This document shows positions 1 to 7,960 of a stretch of 64,000 nucleotides of DNA, piece by piece. The notes under the pieces are model-generated. The model searched no databases. It worked only from the letters and a program-made list of their open reading frames with translations, and was not told where the DNA came from. Location of the stretch: contig CAYUEN010000002.1 in NCBI GenBank assembly GCA_964443745.1, positions 1 to 64,000 of the forward strand, in the 5' to 3' direction. This DNA is from CAYUEN01 sp964443745 (lineage in GTDB: Bacteria; Campylobacterota; Campylobacteria; Campylobacterales; QNZT01). Position numbers and translations under genes: made by a program. Numbering within the stretch: the stretch's first letter is position 1; each line of letters begins with the position of its first letter.

Positions 1-315
1 CTCGAATCGATCGACCCCGCTTTCTCCCGTCGGTTCGACTACAAGATAGAGTTCTCCAAACCCAATTATGCGCAGCGGCTTCTGCTCTGGAAAAAGATGT
101 TACCAAAAGAAGCAGACTACGAAGCGGATTTCGATCCGGCCACGCTGGCCAAATACGAACTCACGGGCGGGCAGATCAAGGTCGTGATCAAGAACACCGC
201 TCTGGAGGTCGCGGTCAAGGCGAATCCGGTCTTTACGATCAGGGAGTTCGAAACCGCGATAAAAAGGGAACTCAGCGGCGCTTTCGGCGAAAGCAAACCG
301 ATGGGTTTTATGTAG
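1..315 (+). CDS. AAA+ family ATPase, C-terminal fragment
   Basis: The reading frame is open from the first base of the window and stops at TAG 313-315, so only the last 104 residues are visible. The segment begins with a short run containing IDPAFSRRFD, which matches the Arg-finger and sensor-2 approach of AAA+ ATPases, followed by an alpha-helical lid with a TGGQIK stretch typical of sensor 2. The Walker motifs would lie upstream of the window. The family remodels proteins or complexes using ATP, but the substrate cannot be told from this fragment. A 236-base gap with the nuo promoter separates it from nuoA, so it is probably not part of that operon. Confidence 0.75.
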   Translation, partial: LESIDPAFSRRFDYKIEFSKPNYAQRLLLWKKMLPKEADYEADFDPATLAKYELTGGQIKVVIKNTALEVAVKANPVFTIREFETAIKRELSGAFGESKPMGFM

Positions 316-509
316 ATTCGGATATGGGGAAGGAGGTGGTTTGATCTCTCTTTCCCAGAGGATCGATTTCCTTCTTCGGTGCCCGTTATTCGCCTCTTCG
401 TGGATGGAAAATATGTAACGAAATGCTACATTTTTTCATAAAAAATGTTCCGCTCTCTTTAGCCCCCACTTCTTTTTAATGATAATTGTGTAAAATTTAT
501 AATTGCAAA

Positions 510-528
510 ATATTATATTTTATAATAT
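510..528. promoter_or_regulatory. nuo operon promoter: -10 box inside an AT-rich dyad
   Basis: TATAAT at 521-526 is a good -10 box and predicts a start near 533, about 19 bases before the nuoA ATG. The box is one arm of an 8-3-8 dyad, ATATTATA (510-517), ttt, TATAATAT (521-528). The rest of the 316-551 gap is AT-rich from about 420 onward and holds no reading frame or RNA that I recognise. The dyad could be an operator or could simply reflect AT richness. Confidence 0.5.
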
Positions 529-551
529 CATCAATTTTTCAAGGATCGCCG

Positions 552-941
552 ATGAGCCATATGGATTTTAGCCATCCCTATTTCGGGGCATTTCTGTTTT
601 TTGTCATCACTTTTCTCGCTTTCGCCGGAACGACGGTGCTATCGAGGATCGCGAGTCGAAAACTCGCCAGACTGGACAATGAAAAGCTCAAGCTCACCAT
701 CTACGAGTGCGGGCCGGAAGTCTCCAAACAACCCAACAAAATCTCCGCACAATTCTATCTCTTCGCCCTTCTCTTCATCCTTTTCGATGTGGAGATCATC
801 TTCATGTTTCCGTGGGCGATCGATTTCAAGGTTTTGGGGTGGTTCGGTTTCGCGGAGATGATCATATTCGTCGTGTTGTTGGCAATCGGATTTATATATG
901 CATGGAAAAAAGGAGCGCTTGAATGGCACAGCATCAAGTAA
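552..941 (+). CDS. nuoA: NADH-quinone oxidoreductase subunit A (complex I)
   Basis: This is a small hydrophobic subunit of the membrane arm of respiratory complex I, 129 residues with three predicted membrane helices. The hydrophilic loop contains YECG at about residues 51-54, the hallmark Cys-bearing loop of NuoA near the quinone site. The ATG at 552 follows an AAGGA ribosome site at 541-545. An upstream in-frame extension has no such site and crosses the predicted promoter. It is the first gene of a 15-gene nuo operon and overlaps nuoB by 19 bases, which suggests translational coupling. Confidence 0.95.
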   Translation: MSHMDFSHPYFGAFLFFVITFLAFAGTTVLSRIASRKLARLDNEKLKLTIYECGPEVSKQPNKISAQFYLFALLFILFDVEIIFMFPWAIDFKVLGWFGFAEMIIFVVLLAIGFIYAWKKGALEWHSIK

Positions 942-1432
942 GATATCTGCAGGATGGCGGATTGCCCGTCGCATTGACGACGGTGGACAAACTGGTACAG
1001 TGGGGACGGAGCAACTCCCTCTGGGCGATGACGTACGGTCTCGCATGTTGCGCGATCGAGATGATGGCGTCGGGAGCGAGTCGTTACGATTTCGACCGTT
1101 TCGGTACGATATTCCGTGCGAGCCCCAGACAGTCGGACGTGATGATCGTCGCCGGTACGCTCACCAAAAAACATGCCCAGTTTATTCGTAGGCTCTACGA
1201 TCAGATGACCGAACCCAAGTGGGTCATCAGTATGGGAAGCTGTGCCAATACGGGCGGTATGTTCAACACTTACGCGACGGTACAGGGTGTGGATCGGATC
1301 ATTCCGGTGGATATCTATCTTCCCGGATGTGCGCCCCGACCCGAGACGTTGCAGTATGCGGTCATGATGCTTCAGAAAAAAATCAGACGTGAGAGTGCGT
1401 TTCAAAAACTAAAACCGAAAAGGCTGGTGTGA
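923..1432 (+). CDS. nuoB: NADH-quinone oxidoreductase subunit B (complex I, cluster N2)
   Basis: This is the peripheral-arm subunit that carries [4Fe-4S] cluster N2, the last cluster before quinone. The 169-residue protein shows the diagnostic tandem cysteines C42-C43 in a GLACCAIE context, then C107 (MGSCANTGG) and C136 (PGCAPRPE), giving all four N2 ligands. The length is normal for the family. It overlaps both neighbours, with the stop TGA sharing its last base with the nuoC ATG. Confidence 0.97.
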   Translation: MAQHQVRYLQDGGLPVALTTVDKLVQWGRSNSLWAMTYGLACCAIEMMASGASRYDFDRFGTIFRASPRQSDVMIVAGTLTKKHAQFIRRLYDQMTEPKWVISMGSCANTGGMFNTYATVQGVDRIIPVDIYLPGCAPRPETLQYAVMMLQKKIRRESAFQKLKPKRLV

Positions 1433-2250
1433 TGAGACCCTACAGCGACAAGAAGAATGTACAGAAAAAGGTTTATTACAGCGACAGATTTTACAAGGCG
1501 CCGCAACTTCCCAGAGAGAAGGTAGGCTCGGATCCCGTCTTCGCGGAAGACTACAAGACGATCAGTGCCAAAATCACTCCCAAAGAGGCGTATATAGAGC
1601 GGGGCCAGATGGTGCTCGTCATCGATCCCGGCGATTTGAGAAGGTTGTTGCAACTTCTGAAAGAGAACCTCTCCTACGACTTTCTGAGTGAAATGAGTGC
1701 GGTCGACTTTCTCGCGGATAGAGGCGGATTCGAGATCTTCTATCAGATGTTGTCGATGAAAAAGCGCAAACGGTTGCGGGTGAAATATTTCATCCGGGAG
1801 GGTATCGCCGTGGAGAGTGTGCACGATATCTTCAAAAGTGCGGATTGGGCGGAGCGTGAAATGTACGATATGTTCGGCATCAAAGTCAACAACCACCCCT
1901 ATCTCAAACGTCTCATCATGCCTGACGACTGGGTCGGCCATCCTCTGCTCAAAAGCTATCCTCTCGAAGGAGACGAAGCGGCGCGGTGGTACGAAATCGA
2001 TACGATCTTCGGCAAAGAATACCGCGATGTCGTTGGACCGGAAAACAGGGATCCGGGATTCGTGGACAAAAAGGACACCAAAAATTTCGTACGTATCAGG
2101 CATGAAGTTCCCTACGGAGCGAAACCGACACCGAAACCGGTCAAAGAGTTCGTCGAATTTCAGGAAGAGGGTGGCGTGAAACTCTTCGGTATCAGATTGG
2201 TGACACGTTTTACCAGAGATAATCAAGAAATATTAAAAGAGAGAAAATAG
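1432..2250 (+). CDS. nuoC: NADH-quinone oxidoreductase subunit C (complex I)
   Basis: This is the 30-kDa-type peripheral-arm subunit that packs against NuoD. It is separate from NuoD here, unlike the fused NuoCD of enterobacteria. The 272 residues include the family signature around WAEREMYDMFGIKVNNHP and the PDDWVGHPLLKSYPLEG region. An N-terminal extension of about 60 residues makes it longer than the typical 200-residue NuoC. I chose the ATG at 1432, which overlaps the nuoB stop as TGATG. A GTG one codon earlier is also possible. Confidence 0.95.
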   Translation: MRPYSDKKNVQKKVYYSDRFYKAPQLPREKVGSDPVFAEDYKTISAKITPKEAYIERGQMVLVIDPGDLRRLLQLLKENLSYDFLSEMSAVDFLADRGGFEIFYQMLSMKKRKRLRVKYFIREGIAVESVHDIFKSADWAEREMYDMFGIKVNNHPYLKRLIMPDDWVGHPLLKSYPLEGDEAARWYEIDTIFGKEYRDVVGPENRDPGFVDKKDTKNFVRIRHEVPYGAKPTPKPVKEFVEFQEEGGVKLFGIRLVTRFTRDNQEILKERK

Positions 2251-2252
2251 CG

Positions 2253-3485
2253 ATGCAGACACCCAATAGACTATCCCCCTTTTATGAAAACCTTGTCTTC
2301 GAGCGCGACGACAACCACATGATTATCAACTTCGGTCCACAGCATCCTTCCGCACATGGTCAATTGCGTCTGATTTTGGAGCTCGATGGCGAAAAAGTGG
2401 TCAAAGCGGTCCCGGATATCGGATATCTGCACCGGGGTATGGAGAAGATGGCCGAAAACATGATCTACAACGAATTTCTGCCGACGACCGACAGGATGGA
2501 TTATATCGCCGCGACCTCCAACAACTACGGATTCGCACTTGCGGTGGAGAGACTTCTGGGGATCGAAGATAAGGTTCCCAGACGCGCCAAAGTGATCAGA
2601 ACGATGCTTCTGGAACTCAACCGTATCATCTCCCACCTCTTCTGGTTGGCGACCCATGCACTGGACGTGGGTGCGATGAGCGTCTTTCTCTACTGTTTCA
2701 GAGAAAGAGAATACGCGATGGATCTGATGGAAGACTACTGCGGAGCGAGGCTCACCCACTCCGCCGTGAGAATCGGGGGTGTTCCGCTGGATCTTCCGAA
2801 AGGTTGGATCGAGAATCTCGCCCATTTCATCAACAAACTGCCGGGAGACATCGCCGACTACGAGGGATTGCTGGATCAGAACCGAATCTGGAAAATGAGA
2901 CTCGAAAACGTCGGAAATCTCTCTCCGGAAGATGCGATCAACTGGGGTTGTTCGGGTCCGACGCTCAGAGGTAGCGGTATCGCATGGGATATCAGAAAAG
3001 AGGAGCCTTACGAGCTCTACGACGAACTGGAGTTCGAGGTACCGGTGACGGATGCCTGTGACAGCTACGGACGATACAAACTCTATATGCAGGAGATGCG
3101 TCAGTCGATCAAAATATTGAAACAACTCATTCCTATGTATAAAGAGACGGAACCGAAATTGATGGCGGAAGTGCCACAGTATATCTCCGCCCCCAAAGAA
3201 AACATCATGACGGACAACTTCGCGCTGATGCAACATTTCGTTCTGGTGACCCAAGGTATGAGACCGCCCGTGGGAGAAGTCTACGTCGCGACCGAATCGC
3301 CCAAAGGGGAACTCGGTTTCTACATCAATTCCCAGGGGGATCCCTATCCATACAGACTCAAAGTGCGTGCACCCAGTTTTTGGCATACCAGTTTGTTGCA
3401 GCAGATACTTCCTGGTCAATATCTGGCGGATGTGGTTACGATTATCGGTAACCTGAACATTGTTTTTGGCGAAATTGACAGGTAG
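2253..3485 (+). CDS. nuoD: NADH-quinone oxidoreductase subunit D (complex I, 49-kDa)
   Basis: This subunit forms the quinone-reduction chamber together with NuoB and is related to the large subunit of NiFe hydrogenases. The 410-residue protein begins with the typical NFGPQHPSAHGQLRL segment near residue 26 (quinone-site His) and contains the conserved DIGYLHRG and RMDY motifs, ending in a family-typical IVFGEIDR. It follows nuoC after two bases. No unusual residues were noticed. Confidence 0.97.
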   Translation: MQTPNRLSPFYENLVFERDDNHMIINFGPQHPSAHGQLRLILELDGEKVVKAVPDIGYLHRGMEKMAENMIYNEFLPTTDRMDYIAATSNNYGFALAVERLLGIEDKVPRRAKVIRTMLLELNRIISHLFWLATHALDVGAMSVFLYCFREREYAMDLMEDYCGARLTHSAVRIGGVPLDLPKGWIENLAHFINKLPGDIADYEGLLDQNRIWKMRLENVGNLSPEDAINWGCSGPTLRGSGIAWDIRKEEPYELYDELEFEVPVTDACDSYGRYKLYMQEMRQSIKILKQLIPMYKETEPKLMAEVPQYISAPKENIMTDNFALMQHFVLVTQGMRPPVGEVYVATESPKGELGFYINSQGDPYPYRLKVRAPSFWHTSLLQQILPGQYLADVVTIIGNLNIVFGEIDR

Positions 3486-3493
3486 GTGGAGAG

Positions 3494-3727
3494 ATGAAAC
3501 GGTACGATTTGAGAAAACTGAAGGGTGATTTTCACGAGAGAATGGTCGAGATTCTGGATAAAGAGGCGGATGCGGGAGAAGTGATCGTCTTTATGTTCGA
3601 GATGGGTGATTTTTCTCCGGTCACCAAGGCGATGGAGATGGTCAAAGAAGCCGGTCATGAGCTGATGAATTCGATCAAATTCAACGAAGTCGACTGGACG
3701 CTGGTAGTCAAAAGGAAGCGAGATTGA
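3494..3727 (+). CDS. NuoE-position small protein of Campylobacterota complex I
   Basis: This 77-residue protein occupies the nuoE slot but is less than half the length of true NuoE. It has none of the four cysteines that hold the [2Fe-2S] cluster N1a; it contains no cysteine at all. Campylobacterota nuo operons are known to replace nuoE and nuoF with unrelated small or novel proteins, and I assign it on that basis. It looks like a helix followed by a mixed fold (KRYDLRKLKGDFHERMVEI at the start). It overlaps the next gene by four bases (TTGA). It may be a docking or assembly factor for the fused oxidoreductase that follows; that role is inference. Confidence 0.7.
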   Translation: MKRYDLRKLKGDFHERMVEILDKEADAGEVIVFMFEMGDFSPVTKAMEMVKEAGHELMNSIKFNEVDWTLVVKRKRD

Positions 3728-5724
3728 GCAAGGTTCTGTTTTCGACCTGGCAGGGTGAATTTATCGACAACAGAGGAAAACCACGAGAGGAGTGGACGGA
3801 ATCTGGGTTCAAAGTCCCCGCCAGCTACGATGATGAGAGAAACTCCAGGATCTTTATCGGATGGAATGGATTGGTCGTATTCGACGAAGATACCGATGTG
3901 ATCAAAGCGGGCACGGAATATGCCGCCCAATACCAGATCTATTCGCAAGCATGTGGCAGATGCGCTCCGGGAAGATGGGGAGGGCGGATTCTCTACGATC
4001 TCTTCGACAAAATAGCTAGAGGAGAAGGTGAACAGGCCGATGTCGACCACCTCAAAGAGATCGCCGAAACGATGATGAAAACGAGCAAATGTGAGATAGG
4101 ACGCACCGTACCTGTCCCTTTGTTGCACATTCTGGAGCATTTTAGGGAGGAGATCGACAGACTGATCGAACAGAAGACGGCTTCACCCGACTACGACAAC
4201 GAAGAGATCAATTATATCGCGAAAGTGACGGCTCCGTGTATGGATGCGTGTCCAGACCATGTCGATATTCCCGCCTACATAGAAGGAGTGCGCGACCTGG
4301 AATTCGCGGAGAGTCTGAAAGCGACGAAACAGACGATGCCTTTGGCGCATACTTGTGGGCGCGTCTGTCCGCATCCGTGTGAAGACGAGTGTCGCCGTGC
4401 GAATCTGGACGAACCTATCTCCATTATGGAGCTCAAGCGGTTGGGAGCCGATTACGAGACCGATCATGGGCTCGATTTTCTCTATCCGACCGAGCAGAAG
4501 CCTCTCAACGGTAAAAAAGTCGCCATCGTCGGTGCGGGTCCCGCGGGATTGACGGGAGCGTACTATCTGGGGTTGGAGGGTGTCGCATGCGATGTTTTCG
4601 ACGAACTTCCGGTACTCGGTGGAGAGGTGGCGGTGGGTGTACCCGAATATCGTATGCCGTATGACCGCTATTACAAAGACATCGAAGCGGTCGCTGCACT
4701 GGAGGGTGTCAATTTTATCACCAATACGAAAGTGACGGCCGATATGCTCAGAAAATTCGAAAAAGAGTACGACGCCATACTTCTTGCGAGCGGTACGAGA
4801 ATCAGCAAAAAAATCAGAGCCAACAACGAAAGACCCGAAATCAAAGGCTATTGGCCCGCGATACAGTTCCTCGATCGTATCAATTTGAGTGTCAAATGGG
4901 GCCTCGAGCCGGATGTGGATCTTAGCGGTAAAACGGTTGTTTGTGTCGGAGGGGGCTTCACTTCGATGGATGTGGTGCGCTGTTCGATCAGGGCCGGGGC
5001 GGAAAAGGTGATTATGCTCTATCGCCGGGACGAGAAGACGATCATCCGAAACACCAGCTGGGAGGAGTATCATGAAGCGGTCGAGGAAGGTGTCGAATTT
5101 ATCTTCCACTCCGCGATCGAAGAGATCGTGGACGAAAACGATGTGCTCAAAAAGGTGAAAGTCAACCGTTTCGAACTCGTCCCAGATCCCAACGGCGGGC
5201 GTGCTCAACTGGTCAAAATCGAAGGTGCCGATTTCGAGATCGAATGCGACTATCTGATTCCGGCGGTATCCCAGGATGCGGATCTCTCCTATCTGCCCGA
5301 AGAGTGGGAGTTGGAGCTGACGAGTTGGAGAACGCTGAAAACCGACGGGAAGACATATCAGACCAGCAGACCGGGTGTTTTTGCGGCAGGCGACTGCGAA
5401 TACGGACCGATGACGATCGTCAACGCGGTCGGACAGGCAAAACGTGCGGCCTCCGTAATCTCCAGATACGTACACGACAAAAAATTGACACTGACTGATG
5501 ACGAGATTATGGAGGATCATCTGCGGGCGCTCAAGGTCTACGACAAAAAAGAGAAGATAACGGGCTGGATTCCCGGGATTCCGAGAGAAGTGAGCGAAAA
5601 ACTTCCCGTGGACGTACGGAAATACTCTCAGGACGAGGTCAACTTCGGTTTTACGAACGAGCAGGCGGTCAAAGAGGCGCAACGCTGTATGCGTTGTTAC
5701 TATATAGCGATGGTGGCGGTGTAG
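3724..5724 (+). CDS. NuoF-like N3 domain fused to GltD-like FAD/NAD(P)-dependent oxidoreductase
   Basis: This 666-residue fusion sits in the nuoF position. Residues about 45-150 align by eye with the C-terminal Fe-S domain of NuoF: DEDT, then C77-x2-C80-x2-G83, then C123 and HFREEI. The FMN/NADH Rossmann and SLBB parts of NuoF are missing. Residues about 165-240 are the Fe-S adaptor of GltD/NfnL-type enzymes (C173, C177, C212, C216, C220, C224). The FAD-binding GAGPAG is at 271-276. A second nucleotide site, GGGFTSMD, is followed by YRRDE, as in NADPH-using relatives. AAGD precedes the C-terminus, which ends with RCMRC. The start is TTG at 3724, overlapping the previous stop. Inference: this is the electron-input module of this complex I, fed by NAD(P)H or by a ferredoxin-type partner. 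The third N3 cysteine is replaced by glycine. Confidence 0.85.
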   Translation: MSKVLFSTWQGEFIDNRGKPREEWTESGFKVPASYDDERNSRIFIGWNGLVVFDEDTDVIKAGTEYAAQYQIYSQACGRCAPGRWGGRILYDLFDKIARGEGEQADVDHLKEIAETMMKTSKCEIGRTVPVPLLHILEHFREEIDRLIEQKTASPDYDNEEINYIAKVTAPCMDACPDHVDIPAYIEGVRDLEFAESLKATKQTMPLAHTCGRVCPHPCEDECRRANLDEPISIMELKRLGADYETDHGLDFLYPTEQKPLNGKKVAIVGAGPAGLTGAYYLGLEGVACDVFDELPVLGGEVAVGVPEYRMPYDRYYKDIEAVAALEGVNFITNTKVTADMLRKFEKEYDAILLASGTRISKKIRANNERPEIKGYWPAIQFLDRINLSVKWGLEPDVDLSGKTVVCVGGGFTSMDVVRCSIRAGAEKVIMLYRRDEKTIIRNTSWEEYHEAVEEGVEFIFHSAIEEIVDENDVLKKVKVNRFELVPDPNGGRAQLVKIEGADFEIECDYLIPAVSQDADLSYLPEEWELELTSWRTLKTDGKTYQTSRPGVFAAGDCEYGPMTIVNAVGQAKRAASVISRYVHDKKLTLTDDEIMEDHLRALKVYDKKEKITGWIPGIPREVSEKLPVDVRKYSQDEVNFGFTNEQAVKEAQRCMRCYYIAMVAV

Positions 5725-5725
5725 C

Positions 5726-7960
5726 ATGGGTGAGATAACGTTTGAAATCGACGGCAAAAAAGTCAAAGCGGCCGAAGGCGAGACCATCCTGCAGGTAGCC
5801 AGACGCGAGGGAATCTATATTCCGACGATGTGTTATCTGACCAAACTCAAGCCGATCGCCTCTTGCCGCCTATGCGTGGTGGAGGTCGAGGGGCTCGAAG
5901 CTCCGATTCTGAGCTGCCAGGAGAGGCCCGCCGAAGGAATCAAAGTCAGAACCGACTCCGAAGAGCTCTACCGACAACGCCAAAACATCATCAAACTCTA
6001 CGATGTCAACCACCCGCTGCAATGCGGCGTGTGCGATCAGAGCGGCGAGTGCGATCTGCAGAACAAAACGCTCGAATTCGACGTCAGGGAGCAGTCTTTC
6101 AGTGCGATGGAGCAGTATCGCAAGCTTGAGGAGTGGGGTCCGATCACCTACGATCCGTATCTTTGCATTCTGTGTGAGCGTTGCGTGCGTGTCAGTAACG
6201 AAATTTTGGGAGACGAGGCGCTCAAAATCAGTACCGGCGGATACAACTCCAGGATCATCAACGTCAAAGCCGAAGAGAAGAGTCTCGACTGGGGTGCGCT
6301 GGCGGAGGTGTGTCCGGTCGGTGCCCTCGTGGACAAAGATTTCAAATACAAGGCCAATGCGTGGGAATTGAAGAAGATTCCCGCCGTAGGACCGCATACG
6401 AGCGATGGAGAGGCGATCTATTACGAAGTCAAAAACGATTTGATCTACCGTGTGACGAACGATTACGAATATGCGACGATCACGGGTGTCAACAAATACG
6501 GATATACGTTCGCCAACAGAGCTTCCAACACACCCGAAGATCTCGAAAGAGCCGCCGATCAGATCAGGAAGGCCGATACGATCCGTTTTGGCTCCGTCAT
6601 CACGAACGAAGAGGCGCTCATTTTGCAAAGGCTCAAAGAGAAGTACGGATTGAAACTGATCAACGATGAAGCCAGACACTTCCAGAAGTTTCTCCGAGCC
6701 TTTTCGAAAACAGCCGGACGTACCTATTACAAAGGGACACTCGATCGTGTGGCCCAAAGCGATTTTATCTTGACGTTCGGTACGCGAATCGCGGACGATG
6801 CACAGGGGATCAAATTCAGGATCAACCAGGCGGCGAAGAGTCGGCGTGCGGAAGTGGTCTATATGCATCCCATCGAAGATCACCGCATTCAAAATATCGT
6901 GACCCGCTACCACAAATACGAGGTGGGTTCCGAAGAGAGTGTACTGGCACTTTTGGCAAAAGCGTTTCTGGCAGGAGCCGACATGCCCAAAAGAGTCACA
7001 GCCTTTTTCGATGATCTCGACGAAGGGTATATCAGTGCCGAAAGCAATATCGGCGAAGAGGAGATCGAGGAGCTCTTGAAAAGGAGTTCGAGAAAACGGA
7101 ATAAGACGTTGATTGCGGGGAAAGATCTGTATGCGCATCCAGCGGCCGAAAATATCGCTCGTATGTTGGGATTGCTCGAAAGGTATGCCGGTTTCGAGGT
7201 TCTGATCATTCCTCCATCCACCAATACGCTGGGTGTTTCACTCATTTGTGAGCTTGATGATGAAGCTGGGGAATATGTCGTAGGCTACAATGCGTATGGT
7301 GATTTCATACTAGGTGCGATCTCTACATGTGTAGATGTCAATATGCCCGCACTCAACCAGCAGGAGGGGACGATCACCACCATCGACAAACGGGTCGTCC
7401 CCACCTACGTGGCGCGCCCCTTCGAGGGAGGGTGTTTGAACGATATCGCCACGATTTTGGGTGTAGGTAAAAAATATACGATAGATTTTACGCCCGAGCT
7501 TCCGCAGAAGGCGGGTTTCGAAAACCGGCTCTTCGACGATCTGCCTATTGGCTACTCGATGACGGGTGAGGATAAAAGAGGATATTTTCTGCAAAACGCC
7601 ACCGCACCAAGTGAACAAAAACTCGCTCCTTTGATGGAACTGATGAGTTACGACGGCCCTGTCGTCTATCTCTGTAATCCTTCCGATCAGAAAAACGCCT
7701 TTACGGCCATCTGTCACCTGCTTCCTCATGATGGAAGGTTGAGAGGTTCACAGCAGTTTGCGCTCGCTGCGAAAATCGAAGACGGCGATAGAGTGGAGGT
7801 TGTGATAGATGGTGAGCGTGTGGAGAAAGAGTTCGTACTCGATGAAAAAATGAAAGGGACGATCGCACTGATGCCGACGTTCGAATTGGGATTTTTCAGC
7901 GATCGGTTCGAATCCCGGTATAGATTCAGCAAAGCAAAAATCAAACAGGTGGGCACATGA
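5726..7960 (+). CDS. nuoG: NADH-quinone oxidoreductase subunit G, first copy (complex I)
   Basis: This is the large Fe-S subunit of the peripheral arm, 744 residues. Ligands can be read for a [2Fe-2S] cluster (C36, C47, C50, C64), the His-Cys [4Fe-4S] cluster N5 (H96, C100, C103, C109) and one further [4Fe-4S] cluster (C147, C150, C153 with distant C196 in CPVGAL). A degenerate molybdopterin-oxidoreductase-like domain fills the rest, with the NuoG-typical MPALNQQEGT near residue 540. It is paralogous to the next gene and overlaps it by four bases (ATGA). Confidence 0.93.
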   Translation: MGEITFEIDGKKVKAAEGETILQVARREGIYIPTMCYLTKLKPIASCRLCVVEVEGLEAPILSCQERPAEGIKVRTDSEELYRQRQNIIKLYDVNHPLQCGVCDQSGECDLQNKTLEFDVREQSFSAMEQYRKLEEWGPITYDPYLCILCERCVRVSNEILGDEALKISTGGYNSRIINVKAEEKSLDWGALAEVCPVGALVDKDFKYKANAWELKKIPAVGPHTSDGEAIYYEVKNDLIYRVTNDYEYATITGVNKYGYTFANRASNTPEDLERAADQIRKADTIRFGSVITNEEALILQRLKEKYGLKLINDEARHFQKFLRAFSKTAGRTYYKGTLDRVAQSDFILTFGTRIADDAQGIKFRINQAAKSRRAEVVYMHPIEDHRIQNIVTRYHKYEVGSEESVLALLAKAFLAGADMPKRVTAFFDDLDEGYISAESNIGEEEIEELLKRSSRKRNKTLIAGKDLYAHPAAENIARMLGLLERYAGFEVLIIPPSTNTLGVSLICELDDEAGEYVVGYNAYGDFILGAISTCVDVNMPALNQQEGTITTIDKRVVPTYVARPFEGGCLNDIATILGVGKKYTIDFTPELPQKAGFENRLFDDLPIGYSMTGEDKRGYFLQNATAPSEQKLAPLMELMSYDGPVVYLCNPSDQKNAFTAICHLLPHDGRLRGSQQFALAAKIEDGDRVEVVIDGERVEKEFVLDEKMKGTIALMPTFELGFFSDRFESRYRFSKAKIKQVGT

